64,000 nucleotides of DNA from Pohlia nutans (GCA_022496805.1 CM040100.1:13173009-13237008), one strand, 5' to 3'; counted from the stretch's first letter, positions 32,801 through 43,114 are shown. Notes: generated by a model not told the origin, from the sequence alone. Program-made: numbers and translations.

Positions 32801-34042
32801 GGCGATTTGGAGGAGGACATCTACATGGTGCAACCTGAGGGGTTTGTGCAACAAGGTAAAGAGCACCTTGTTTGTAAGTTGCAAAAATCATTGTATGGGT
32901 TGAAACAATCTCCAAGAGCGTGGTACCAAAAGATTGACACGTTCTTGCTTGCACACGGGTTTACTAGGAGCATTGCGGATCATAGTCTCTACTTCATGCA
33001 AGAGGGGCAACATGTGGTGATTGTGATCATATATGTTGATGATTTGATCATTCTTGCAAGCCTCATGAGTTTAATGAATGCATTAAAAGGCATGCTTGAG
33101 AGAGAGTACGAGATGAGTGATCTTGGAGAATTGCACTTTTGTCTTGGTGTTGAGTTTGTGCGTGATAGGGCTACACGCACTATCACCATGAGTCAAGGCA
33201 AGTATGTGATGGACGTGCTCAAGAGATTCGGGATGGAGGATTGTAAGCCCGTGGCAACACCATTGGATGCAAACTCCAAGCTCGTCAAGCTTTCGGAGGA
33301 GGAGTATGCGATGGAGGCTAAATCGATGGCGGAGGTGCCATACAAGCAAGCGGTGGGGTCGTTGATGTATGCGATGATTGCGACACGGCCCGACCTTGCG
33401 TATCCAATTAGCGTGGTGAGTCAACACATGGCGAGACCGGGCTCGATGCATTGGATGACGGTCAAGAGGATCATGCGTTATTTGAGGGGCACAAGCGATG
33501 TGAAGTTGTGTCTTGGAGGCAAAGACATTGTGTTGAGCGGCTATTGTGACGCGGACTACGCGGGAGACACGAGCGATCGAAGATCGACAACGGGCTACAT
33601 GTTCAAGGTCGGATCGGGAGCGGTGTCGTGGAATAGCAAGCGGCAACAAACCACGGCGACATCAACGGTGGAGGCCGAGTACATGGCTACGAGCCATGCC
33701 ACAAAGGAGGCCATTTGGTTGAGGCAACTAATGGTGGATGTGGGTTGCACACAAGGTGAGGCTACAACGATTATGTGTGACAACCAAGGGTGCATTTCAC
33801 TTGCAAAGAACCCTACACATCATTCACGCACGAAGCACATTGATGTGCAATACCACTTCATTCGGGAGAAGTTGGAATTGGGAGTTATACATTTGGAGTA
33901 TTGCCCAACGGAGCACATGGTGGCGGATGTGCTCACAAAGGGTCTTTGTAGAGACCGACACCAACGATTAGTAATAGCATTTGGACTTAGAGGCTTTGGC
34001 TCTACGCAAAGTGGGAGTATTGAGGTAATTGATGCAACGTAG
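29897..34042 (+). CDS. Copia gag-pol polyprotein
   Basis: One frame of 1,381 residues from the ATG at 29897. In order: UBN2-type gag (about 1-190), a CCHC zinc knuckle (CFYCGKKGHIAKFC, about 223), a linker with three 10-residue repeats around ASMSDGIEGD, protease DSGATSH (about 318), pre-integrase LWHRRLGHLN (about 455), integrase core (HSDVCGPM, FRSDNGGEY, QQNGVAERAN), reverse transcriptase (HKARLVAKGF, IYVDDLI near 1045), and RNase H (GYCDADYAGD, STVEAEYMA, DNQGCISLAKNP). All the motifs needed for autonomy are present. The stop at 34040-34042 lies inside the 3' LTR, so the LTR supplies the last residues. Confidence 0.95.
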   Translation: MASFEGEGPKVVDKFDGVNFHLWKFKMEMVMAEKELWEIVEGSEEPPFSSTDPRIMQAYTRREKKAFAILALNLADSQLAHIRSCKTPAEAWSKLCNIHEAKTLANILFLRRKFFTIKMGEEDDMLAHINKVKALADQLNGCDVSVTDGDIVMTLLESLPSSYEYLIVAMESRPITELTLDYVTSRLLHELSRRKENESREDGAALVAKQSKNGGGGSSSDKVCFYCGKKGHIAKFCFKRKRDEKGESANNTKTRDDDEYAFTARYEASMSDGIEGDASMSDGIEGDASMSDWIEVGDEYANMASNVSCNGSTSDWIVDSGATSHMSPHKTCFHSYALINPRRVILGDDTVLEAVGKGQIVVDTEVRGRVKTITIQDVLHVPKLTANLLSVRQLVAKHLRVEFSDKGCYVLSPSRDEVAIIEEHEGLYHIKFSKVHSKESAALAHSNLKDDKLALWHRRLGHLNIKSVKTLRGMVSGMDLHQLKVDASTFTCEGCIEGKQQRLPFAGEGTTRATKVLEIVHSDVCGPMKTTSMGGCKYFVTFIDDFSRKIWLYPIKAKSECFEKFKEFKTLVENQSELKIKVFRSDNGGEYMSKKFDELLKNEGIARQTSAPYTPQQNGVAERANRTIVEMARSMLHAQNLKLDLWAEAVVNAVYTRNRCPTSAVEGMTPEQAWSGRQPCVAHMRIFGCIAYAKVPDERRTKLEAKALKCVFLGYCEGTKAYRLMSVDTRKIIRSRDVTFCEESTMEAPLEVGPSGSSGDVLVDTPSKSPSVVDVGDDDGDDEAGDTDVVEAPSSSKAKNDAKGTQEEQVSSSERRYPERLRKPPGEWWKNHIFPQVEDEHANVALSDGPLTIREAMQGEDAVKWERAMQEEYDSLIANGTWQLTPIPKDRNPIGCKWVFRTKRDVSGIVVRHKARLVAKGFAQVHGVDFHETFAPVAKFTTIRCILAIGAALDLEMHQMDVKTAFLNGDLEEDIYMVQPEGFVQQGKEHLVCKLQKSLYGLKQSPRAWYQKIDTFLLAHGFTRSIADHSLYFMQEGQHVVIVIIYVDDLIILASLMSLMNALKGMLEREYEMSDLGELHFCLGVEFVRDRATRTITMSQGKYVMDVLKRFGMEDCKPVATPLDANSKLVKLSEEEYAMEAKSMAEVPYKQAVGSLMYAMIATRPDLAYPISVVSQHMARPGSMHWMTVKRIMRYLRGTSDVKLCLGGKDIVLSGYCDADYAGDTSDRRSTTGYMFKVGSGAVSWNSKRQQTTATSTVEAEYMATSHATKEAIWLRQLMVDVGCTQGEATTIMCDNQGCISLAKNPTHHSRTKHIDVQYHFIREKLELGVIHLEYCPTEHMVADVLTKGLCRDRHQRLVIAFGLRGFGSTQSGSIEVIDAT
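30698..30787 (+). repeat. 30-bp in-frame tandem repeat, three units, in the gag linker
   Basis: Units at 30698, 30728 and 30758 each encode ASMSDGIEGD or a close variant. The third diverges at its end. It lies between the zinc knuckle and the protease motif. Confidence 0.85.
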
Positions 34043-34275
34043 TATTGCTAGAAGCCAAAGACGTACGGGTGCTAAATAATGGTGTGTGGGAGGAGGGGTT
34101 AGGTATGGGCTGATCTCTAGAGTGTCCTTGTGATGAGTTATCCCATATGGTTTGTCCATGGTGACCTCCTAGTGTACACTACTTAAGGTGGAAGGCCTTT
34201 GAGTAAAGATCATCTCTTTCTACGCATTCCTTGTGTTTGTGTGTGTGCCTTGTGCAATCTTCTCTACCTTCAATA
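34018..34275 (+). repeat. 3' LTR of the copia element
   Basis: 258 bp, matching the 5' LTR with one visible difference. The gag-pol stop codon is 23-25 bases inside it. Confidence 0.95.
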
Positions 34276-37200
34276 AAGAGATGGGCGAAATATCAGAGGA
34301 CCGGTGCAGAGGCCACATCGAGGTGCTGAAGAATTGTATCTGCGAGAGGGAGGTGACAACGACGGACGTGGTTTTGTTTGGCCGCAAAGGACTGTAGTCG
34401 ACATAGAACAGATGTTGCAGGAAGCTTATGCACGGTATGACGAGGTTAACGCTGCATCATATGAAAATGGAGAAGAGGAGACTCCCTTGGAGGACTTTGG
34501 CTCCACAGAAGGTATGGATACAAATGTCCAAGATTTTTCCAATTTACTCCAGGAATCTGGAAAACCAGTTTACAAAGGCTGTACCCAATCCAGAATGCAG
34601 AGTGGTGTTGTCCTCATGACAGTGGTAAATCTCTATTCTGTGTCACACAACTTCATGGATGCTCTGCTCAAATATTTAGGAGAGGATCTATTGCCATCTT
34701 CAAATTGTCTGCCACGAAGCACATATGATGTGAAGCGAATGGTCTTGAAGATGGGACTCCGGCACAGAGCAGTGCATTGCTGCCCTAATGGTCATGTGTT
34801 GTACGAAGGCGCAGAATACAAAGACTGTCGCGAGTGCCTGACATGTAGTGAACCACGCTACATCCCTGGGTCTAACGATATTCCAGTGAAGGTTGTGCAT
34901 TACTTCTCGCTCATAGACAGGCTTAGATACATGTATAGATGCCCAAAGATTGCTAAACTTATAGCATCACATGTGGATCAGAAGTCTGTAGATGGGAAGA
35001 TGCGGTCTGTAATCGATAGTCCTCAATGGGCCGCTCTCAACAATCTTCCTGGTGATTTTGGAAGTGCCAAAATAGACTTGTGACTTGGATTAGTAGCGGA
35101 TGGAATTTGTCCATACGGCAATGCGTCAAGTAAGCATTCAACATGGCCAATTTTGATAGTAATCTACAACCTCCCCCCCTGGTTGGCTTCCAATTTTTTT
35201 TTATAACGTTGACAATACTAATTCCAGGGGAGAAGGCTCCCACCTCAGACACTATCGATGTATTTCTTTGGCCGTTGGTAGATGAGTTGCTAAAACTCTG
35301 GGAAGGCGTTGCAGCTGTGAACATGGCAAAACCTGTAGGACAAAGAAACTTCAGATTGCGTGCGGCCCTATTGTTCACTGTGAACGACTTCCCAGCTTAT
35401 GGCCTCATTGCAGGCCAACAAGTGAAAGGATTCGTGGGATGTCCAATTTGTGGCCCTGACACGTTCTCGGAGTACTCTAATGTCCTAAAAAAGATGTATA
35501 TGGGAGGAAGACGACTGTTGTGTGGAGAGCACCGATTTCGAAGATCAAGAGCCGCATTTAACGGTGAAGCAGAGTTTAACCCACCTCCCAGGAGGCCCAC
35601 CGGTCGCGAAATAATGGAACGTGGGGAAGAGCGCGTAGAGTTTTTAGAATTTGGAGGACAAGAAGATGATGACGACGACCCCGTCAAGGTCCATGGAGTG
35701 AAACGGTCAAGTATTTTGTTTGAACTTCATTACTGGAAGGTAAGCATGATACACTGGATTGTTAATTTGCACATGAGAGTTCATTTACAAAAGGGGAGTG
35801 GTACTGGTTGTTGATACGGTGAGTGACAGCACTGCATGTAGTCAATTATGTCGTCTCTGCAGGTTTGTTGTTATTTCTTTCCTGGCAGGTGCATTTTATG
35901 TTTTACAGTCGTGACTCCGGACCTGCTGTGAGCACTGTGACTGCGAAAGCTGCACATGAGGAACAGCTTTTTCTGCTTGTGATTGCTGACATGTGCTTTA
36001 TATTACAGGACCTACCTTTACGACACTCCCTAGATCCCATGCACTGCGAGAAAAATGTTTGCGAAAATATCGTGAAGACTTTGTTTGGCGAGAAAGATAC
36101 TCCATCGACAAGAGTTGATATGCAAGTGCAAAATATCCGGCCTCATCAGTGGTTGCAAAGCACAGGTCCAAATAGAGACAAATCCTACGTGCCAAATGTA
36201 TCATACGTTTTGTCCGCCAAAGATAGAGCTGTGTTTCTTATGACATTGAAATCGTTGAAGACGCCAACTAATTATGTCAGCTCATTGCACAAAAGGAAAG
36301 CAAAGGGAAGTTGAGCGGTCTCAAATCCCATGACTATCACATACTGATGCAGCAAATCCTTCCATTGTGTTTGCGCAACATAGGCAATGAGAAGCTGGTG
36401 GGGGCTATAGTTAGAGTCAGTAGAGTGTTCCAAAAACTTTGTGGTCGAGTTATAGAGCCAGCAGATGAGAGCGATCTCTTGGAAGATTGCGCAGAGACTA
36501 TGTGTCTCATTGAAAAAGAAATGCCACCACAGTTTTTTGATATCATGTTCCACTTAACGTGGCACCTAGTGCAGGGGCTGTTTATTTGTGGCCCTGTCAC
36601 TAATAGATGGATGTCTCCATATGAGAGATACTTTAAAAATTTGAAGGGCATGGTGCGCAACCTCGCTCGGCCAGAGGGTTGTATAGCATTGGGGTACGAA
36701 GTAGAAGAAGCCTTGGGTTTTGTAACGGAATACATGGCCGATTACAAAGCAACGAATCGGCGAGTATGGGACAGCCAGGAAGATGCACATATCAATGACG
36801 AAGAAGTAGAAGAGAAAGGCAGAAAACGAGTATTGCAGGAGGAGGAGCAACAATGGATGCACTCTTTCATTTTGGACAACGCCGAGCATCTCGAAGAGCA
36901 TAGACTGTAAGTATAATTCCTACTAGATATATGTGGAAAAAATAGTGATTGACATATATTTTCGTATCTGTGAGGACCACCTTGTTTCTACGTTTTTGCG
37001 TGTATGACTTTATGTACAGAAGTTCAAGAAGTACCCGTATATCTGAAATGGAGCTATGGCAGAATACAGCTTATAGATCTGCAATCCGCAGAGAAGAACC
37101 AAGTCGAGTGGATACAAACATTCCAATGGCAAATTAATGTGAAAGTCATCCTCTCCAAATGAACGTCGTTTATGCTTCTGTTTGTGCCATAGAAATATTG

Positions 37201-38151
37201 TGAGTGATTTGAGTTACAGTAATGTCCTCCCTATCCATGCTGAACCTGATGCTTTGGGAAAATTGTATTGGCAGTCAGTACCAGGTATTGTTCGAGGAAA
37301 GGAATGAAGAGCGACGTAGATTCCGCAGGAGGCACCCTGGCCGAAGTGGTCGTCGAGGTGCGCCGTATCCTGGGCACCTGTCAGAGTTTCCGAATTTTCC
37401 GGACTGGCTCGCAGATGAAGTGAAAACATGCCAGGAGAATGGCGTAGAAGTGCCCCAGAATGTGATAGACTCTTCAAAGCCACCTTCCTTAGTGGCCAAA
37501 AAATTCCGTGCACTAAATGCGTATGGAAACCACTTCAGAGTCAAGACAGCGGAACTGTCACTAAGAACGTGTGATTTGGGCATGGCAGCAGTATTTAGGA
37601 GGCCCTGGAGATCGGGAATACGAGATCGAAACCTGGTTGAAGCTGCACTTGAGTATGTCGGACACCTTCAGGAGATTCTGGAGTTGGACTACACGACCCA
37701 TTGCGTCATCATTCTCGTATGCGAGTGGGTGAAAGCAAACTATGCAGGCACCAATGCCACAGTGAAGAAGGATGGCCTGGGGTTCACAGTGGCTAACTTC
37801 AATAGAATGATACCATACGGAAAGGAGTCTTTTGCATTTCCCATCCATGTGCAACAAGTTTTTTTTTCGAATGATATATTGTGTCCAGGATGGAAAATAC
37901 TGTGCAGGACGGAGGTGAGAGGACGTAGAATTGACAGAAATGCATGCAGAGAGGATGTTGATGGTTTATTCGGACTAGGACGCACAACAGATCATGAAGG
38001 TCTACAGGCCCCTGTGATGTTGCCGGAGGAACTTCAAGCACCCCTGCCGACATGGAAGCAAGTGCAAAGACATGATCTTTTGCATCCCATCATGGAGGAG
38101 GAGAATCCCTTATTCGACAGAGATTTGGGGGAGTCATCAGAGGAAGAGTAA

Positions 38152-39469
38152 CTGGGAGTTACGGTCATGCACCTGCGAAGAATCTTCTGGTATTCTCAAC
38201 CATATTTTTCCCTTTGTGTTGTTGTGTGTGTTGCGTGCAATGATGTAATTCTACAGTAGGCAAAACAGATCTCGTGAGTGTCGAATTTCAGGGTGAAACG
38301 GTGGTATCTACACAGTTTATCTGGACCTTGTTGATGAATCATATCAGGATAGTATTCTTACTGAGAGGAATCAGAGTATACAGTTCAAGCTTGTGATAAC
38401 AAGATCAGTTTGTGTATATTCGAGCACAATTTTAGTCTTTATGTTTCACGGGTTAATGTTATTAGTAGAAATGGTTTTATATGCGACATGATTGCAAGCA
38501 TATTACAGATATTGGTTCTCTTTTTATGAAATGGCCGCCTCTGAATTGCATGATCTGGTAACTGTCGTTGAATGACTTGTAGATGCTAATAACATAGTCA
38601 ATACAGAATATTTTCTTCTCATCTGGTTCAGATATTCCTCAGTGCATGACGGAATCCCCTAAATTTTCTACTTTGTATTCTAACAGATGCTTGGACGTAG
38701 TTCGCGTGAACAAGGACTGCGAAAAGTGCACATGGGATGGGGATCAGGCGAGTGGAAGATGATGCAGGGTCCACAAGATGGCCTCTTTTACTGCGAACGT
38801 TATGGGATTTTGAGCATGACAATGGCTTCCGTCTGGACCGTGACCGCGTGTCACACAATATTGTTCAGGACAGTATACTTCACATACATGTAGAGCTCCT
38901 AATGCAAATATTTCCTTCAACCATTGAGAATGGTTAGTTATTCCAGTAATTGTATAGCTTCGTGGACCCTGTCCATACTTAGATTGAGAGCTGGCAAAGC
39001 GTCCCTTGTGCGATGTATAATTTGAATCTATAAAATTTCAGAAACCTTTGCAGGTGATAGGGCATTGCGGAAAGTTTACTGTACAGGCCGTGGGAAGAAC
39101 GCTTTATGCATAAGTGATTTTATTAGAAAGGAAAATTGCATTAATGTCACATTCACAATTAGTAACAAAATTCTAGATAACAGTAATTAAAGAACTTACC
39201 GTTTGAATTTAACGTAAATTTCAGAATCTACACATTGTAATCATTTATCAAGTTAAAAATATCTCATTACATTGACCCATGTATAGCATTGTTGAAAAAT
39301 TGAATTTTTTAAATTAAAGTGTCCTTATGTACTGGTTCACATGTGATGTTCAGTATAAAAAATCAAAACTACATAACAAGGGCTTTTAATAGTTTGTGAT
39401 TTTTCGATACTAACACATATAAGTTACCTACGCACAGTGAAACCCCAACTTAATGTGTACGAAAAAACA
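38152..39469. other. Right interior of the CACTA element
   Basis: 3' flank of the transposase. A frame at 38737-38937 (words such as RRVEDDAGSTRWP and DFEHDNGFRLDRDRV) looks more protein-like than its surroundings but is short and matches nothing I recognise; it may be a remnant or captured fragment. The rest is AT-rich. Confidence 0.35.
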
Positions 39470-39606
39470 TGCTCAACTTACACCATTATCAACTCTGCAG
39501 AAATCAACAGAAAAATGTTAACTCTGTTGGTTTGGCACGCAAAATGGAAGCCTTTCAACTTCGTTTTTCCAAATCTGTTCAAACCAACACAAAACAGTTG
39601 ATTCTC

Positions 39607-39636
39607 TGTTGATTCGGACTGCGTTTTCTTGTAGTG
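39607..39636 (-). repeat. Right terminal inverted repeat of the CACTA element
   Basis: It ends TTTTCTTGTAGTG at 39636 and is followed by the AAC duplication. The subterminal GATTCGGACT at about 39611 also occurs near the left end (about 20693). Confidence 0.9.
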
Positions 39637-39639
39637 AAC

Positions 39640-39804
39640 CCTGAACGGTTGAAATTTTTTAGGTTGTAATAAATTCAAGTTGGTTGAAATATCCTACGGT
39701 TGGATCGGTCAAAATGGTTTTAGATCAAAAACTATTTGTCTTTTTATGAGAAGGGATACTTTGGAGTGTTTGGAGAGGAACATAGTTGTGGTCCTTTAGG
39801 GGTT
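39640..39804 (+). repeat. Right part of the element split by the CACTA insertion
   Basis: It ends TGGTCCTTTAGGGGTTAA, the inverted partner of the word near 20198. Together with 20198-20601 it would make one element of about 570 bp. Confidence 0.45.
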
Positions 39805-39888
39805 AAGCGAACTTCTACGGACCTGGTTTGCCGGGCTGGTTTGCTAGGCTCGGAGTAGTAGCCAGAGTTTGCAATAGTATACATAATT

Positions 39889-40473
39889 TAAGCTTAACCC
39901 TTATCTGCATAGGCAACCATTTTTTGGACAATGTACAAATTTCATTCACGTTTTCTTATCCGTCATGCACTTTTTGCAGTATGGATTTTTTTACTTTAAA
40001 TTTTATGGAAAGTTAGCTTCATGCATGTATGAACTGATTAGAAAGGGGATGATCTGTGAAATTTTTATGCCTCATTTCATGTTGCAGTGATCCACCAAAA
40101 AATTCTAAGATCTAAGTTCAAAATAGTTCAAAAGTGCTCTTGAAAAAGCCAACTCATAGAATTAAGCAACTCCAGAAATCACTGCATTTAGAATATTACA
40201 TTTCAACCCATCACGTCAAATTTCATCCACAAATTGTCAATATCTTATGGGTAATTGAATTACAAAAGAATTTTGAATTTCGAGTTTCAAATTTTATACA
40301 AAAGTATTGGTGATAGCAATCATAGATTTAACCATATGGATAGAATCTAAAATTCATAATGTACAAATTTTATTCATACATCAAGTTCAAAATATCCCTC
40401 TTAGTTGCATTTTGTAATGCGTCTTTGCAATTCTCCAAATCTGAAAAAGGTTGTAGACATTTTAGGGGTTAAG
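39889..40473 (+). repeat. TTAACCC-type dispersed repeat, full copy
   Basis: It starts at 'cttaacccttatctgc' and ends 'gacattttaggggttaag', giving short inverted ends (TTAACCCYTAA type). The interior shares ordered blocks with five other copies: 'gtacaaatttcat', 'cttcatgcatg', 'gatttgtgaa', 'tgctcttgaaaaa', 'ttttatacaaaa.tattggtga' and 'catcaagttcaaaatatccctcttagttgcat'. Non-coding. Confidence 0.75.
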
Positions 40474-41471
40474 AACTTCAAATCATAAAATTCTTTTTAG
40501 AAGTGAAAATTTATCTGATTGTGCAAATTTTTTTAGTCGAACAAATTAAACTCAAAATAAGTTAGTCTACTAAAGTGGAGATACCGCTAATTCCGTTCAA
40601 AATCCAATTCTGCACCCTATCATTAACCTCCAATTTCACTCTAAATTTGATTCAATTCCACTTTATTTCAAGTGAACACTAAATGCAGTAAGTGATAGGT
40701 GAAATTTGGTGCAAATGAAGCAATTTTTAAGCACTTCAATGAATGAGGATGAGATCACAAAGTGGTGAGCAAGTAATAAAGGCAATGAAGGAAACAATTA
40801 AACATGGACAATCAAGTAGATTCCTTGGGTACATGGCAATTTAAGATTACATTTCTATCAAGTGTAGACTGACTTTGAATGATTATACAACAATTTTGGG
40901 ATGCTCTTGCAGTCATGCCACCCAGAGACGATTTTGTATTTTCAGGGCATACCACTTTGAAACTTCATAGAAACAACAAATTTTATTAGAAAAATATGTT
41001 TTCAATTGAATTCAACCCTACAAACATTTCCACTATTCGTAAGAATTTATCCCAAAAGAACCCCCCTAACATTTGCAAATTCAACCGGTCAAGTGCCAAT
41101 TTCAATTGGTCAAGTTGTAACTATAACTAAAATGCAAGTTCACCACCCGTTCATTGAGTGGCACATTCCATTTCCTCTAGAAGGATTTGTGGACCCAATA
41201 GGGAGCTCAGATTCGCTCCTCATGAAGCACCTGGCCTCGCTCTTGCAGATAACAAACAACTGGTTCACTTTTCAACCTCCTCTAATTCTTCTTTAATAAA
41301 AATGAGAGCGGGTCTCTAAAAAACAATGGCCTTGGTTTGAAGAAGTGCCATTTAAGCCCGTCCTATCACTCTAGCACATGTCCTCTTATCCAAAGCAAGA
41401 GTTAAAATTGGTTTATTCTCTCTGCAAATAGTGGACGCGGGTCTCTTGTGGAGACTCTCTCTCATTCTCAA
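40474..41471. other. AT-rich intergenic DNA
   Basis: No gene. The 96-residue frame at 41006-41296 shows no family features. A TGAAGCACCTGGCC stretch near 41224 is locally less AT-rich. Confidence 0.4.
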
Positions 41472-41746
41472 CATTACAAAAAAATTCAGGCCTCTAAAGG
41501 CTAGTAACTCAACCAAATTGACATGCAAAAATAATAAAACAAATAAAACTAAAAAATAATTAAAAATTTCACAATTTAAAAAAAAAAAAACCTAATCTGA
41601 CGTGGCACCATTTTGACCACGTCAGACTTTTTTTTTAAAATAAAATTTATGGTTTTTTAATTAAAACTTTATTATTATATTATTATTTTTGCATGACAAT
41701 TTGGTTGAGTTAGCAGCCTTTTGAAGGCCTGAAACTTTTTGTAATG
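41472..41746. mobile_element. MITE with about 70-bp inverted ends
   Basis: The left end CATTACAAAAAAATTCAGGCC and its right inverse GGCCTGAAACTTTTTGTAATG extend for about 70 bp with few differences (including 'taactcaaccaaattg'). The core has a GACGTGGCACC / CACGTCAG dyad. 275 bp, non-coding, close to the LHCB6 promoter. Confidence 0.7.
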
Positions 41747-41864
41747 GACCAGGACTGGGAGGGATCTCGTTCAGGATTGCAGGATTTCGAAACTAAAATT
41801 CACACAAAATCATTGGGTCGTGTGGAAGCCATAGGCCCCCTTTAATTGGCTCCAGAGCTCACAA

Positions 41865-41970
41865 GAGCCAGATAAAACCAGCAATCCACGTGGCGAGCTG
41901 GGAGTGGGCGAGGAGGATATAGAGCCCCAGTGGAGGCCAATCCACAGCCGTGAATCCGATAAGGCGAATC
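41865..41970 (+). promoter_or_regulatory. LHCB6 promoter: G-box and I-box cluster
   Basis: A GATAA I-box at 41871-41875, a CCACGTGGC G-box at 41886-41894 and a GATAAGG I-box at 41958-41964 lie 190-290 bp upstream of the LHCB6 ATG. A CCAAT word is near 41938. This combination is typical of light-regulated Lhc promoters; activity is inferred. Confidence 0.6.
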
Positions 41971-42155
41971 GAGCGCCACTCGTTGCCTCCCGTCGCCGCG
42001 CGCTCGCGACAAGCCGCGGCCCCGCTCGCTCACGGAGTGCCCCATTCTCTCTCAAATTGGCGTCACTCTTCTCCCTTCTAGCACACGATTGTTGCATCGC
42101 AGAGCTTCTGTTGATAGCTCGGACCAGCTAAGGGGTGTGCGAGAAGCTTGCAGCG

Positions 42156-43114
42156 ATGGCGGTGGCCAGCAGCATGTCGGTGTCGCAGCTCACCGCGGTG
42201 GTGAGATCCTCCTTTGTGGGCTCCTCGTTGAAGTCTGCCAGCCCCGTCGTGTCGTTCGGCGTCAAGAATGTCACCCGCGTCTTTGCCATGGCCACCAAGA
42301 AGGTCTCTGCCAAGCCTTCCGGCGGTAAGAAGTCGTGGATTCCCGCTGTCAAGGGCGGTGGCAACTTGACCGACCCCGAGTGGCTCGACGGCTCGTAAGC
42401 ATCACACCTCTTCTCAATTGCTGGGTTTCTACATTGGTGGTTTGCTTCACAATGCTGCTTGTAGGTGTTGGCATTGGTGAGAAGGTAGATCATGCATTAG
42501 CTGGAATTCGGAAGTGGGGAGGGTGCAATGTGATGGTGTAATGAATTGAATGGTGGTAATGTAGGCTTCCCGGAGATTATGGATTCGATCCTCTGGGTCT
42601 GGGCCGGGACCCCGCGGCGTTGAAGTGGTACAGGGAGGCGGAGATTATCCACGGGCGGTGGGCGATGGCCGCGGTGTTGGGCATCTTCGTTGGACAGGCG
42701 TGGAGCGGCGTGCCGTGGTTCGAGGCCGGGGCTGACCCCGCGGCCGTGGCGCCGTTCTCGTTCGGGAGTCTGCTGGGCACGCAGCTGCTGTTGATGGGGT
42801 GGGTGGAGACGAAGCGGTGGATCGACTTCTTGAACCCCGGCACGCAGTCGGTGGAGTGGGCGACGCCGTGGTCGCGGACGGCGGAGAATTTCAGCAACAC
42901 GACGGGGCTGCAGGGCTACCCCGGTGGCAAGTTCTTCGACCCGTTGGCGCTGGCAGGGTCCGTGAACGGAGGGCAGTATGTGCCGGACTTTTCGAAGCTG
43001 GAGAGGCTTCAACTCGCCGAAATCAAGCACGCGCGCCTGGCTATGGTGGCGATGCTCATCTTTTACTTCGAGGCTGGCCAGGGCTTGACCCCTCTGGGCG
43101 CTCTTGGCCTGTAA
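42156..43114 (+). CDS. LHCB6: Light-harvesting chlorophyll a/b protein CP24, two exons
   Basis: Minor antenna protein of photosystem II in the thylakoid membrane, binding chlorophyll and carotenoid. Exons 42156-42394 and 42565-43114 (TC|GTAAGC donor, tgtag acceptor) give 262 residues; the Arabidopsis protein is 258. A plastid presequence ([15 protein letters not shown]...VVSFGV) covers about the first 45-50 residues. The mature part has the CP24-type [12 protein letters not shown] start, [13 protein letters not shown], helix [17 protein letters not shown], helix C region [11 protein letters not shown] and helix [21 protein letters not shown], and ends TPLGALGL. There is no third full set of Lhcb1-type loop residues, as usual for CP24. 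No lesions. Confidence 0.95.

Larger units (their letters stand above)
28818..34275 (+). mobile_element. Intact Ty1/copia retrotransposon nested in the transposase gene
   Basis: The element is 5,458 bp, with 258-bp LTRs at 28818-29075 and 34018-34275 (ends TATTGAGG and CTTCAATA) and the 5-bp duplication AAGAG at 28813-28817 and 34276-34280. The LTRs differ by eye at a single base (C at 28903, T at 34103), so insertion is recent. It carries one uninterrupted gag-pol frame and a purine-rich CAAAGTGGGAG before the 3' LTR. It interrupts a transposase exon a few bases after the exon's likely acceptor. Confidence 0.95.
28480..38151 (+). pseudogene. TNPD/Tnp2-type CACTA transposase, interrupted and damaged
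   Basis: Plus-strand pieces: 28480-28662 (Cys/His start, RRHHRKNGRDPFLPYP) with TGA at 28567-28569; after the nested copia, 34276-35083 ending in TGA; 35084-35739 with the Tnp2 core (LGLVADGICPYGN, HSTWP, IPGEKAP, FTVNDFPAYG, GCPIC); 36009-36906 with the DUF4218-type region (PLRHSLDPMHCEKNVCENI, LKSHDYHILMQQILP, PYERYFKNLKGMV); 37020-37136; and 37222-38151 with a DUF4216-like end (ILELDY, GFTVANFNRM, VQQVFF). Lesions: two TGA codons, a run of nine T (35194-35202) that shifts the frame, another shift near 36290-36310, and the copia. It was once a full transposase and is now unlikely to work. Confidence 0.85.
20605..39636. mobile_element. Complete 19-kb CACTA (En/Spm-type) DNA transposon
   Basis: The left end CACTACAAGAAAAAGCGGT (from 20605) and the right end, inverted, CACTACAAGAAAACGCAGT (to 39636) are near-perfect terminal repeats. 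The 3-bp duplication AAC lies at 20602-20604 and 39637-39639, the expected length for this superfamily. Subterminal words such as GATTCGGACT recur near both ends. Inside are a TNPA-like gene (minus strand), a damaged TNPD/Tnp2 transposase (plus strand), a small Cys-rich frame and a nested copia element. Total length is 19,032 bp, about 13.6 kb without the copia. Confidence 0.92.

Noticed and set aside
31535..32954. Several minus- and plus-strand frames of 60-194 residues inside gag-pol
   Set aside because: They are shadows of the 1,381-residue polyprotein frame.
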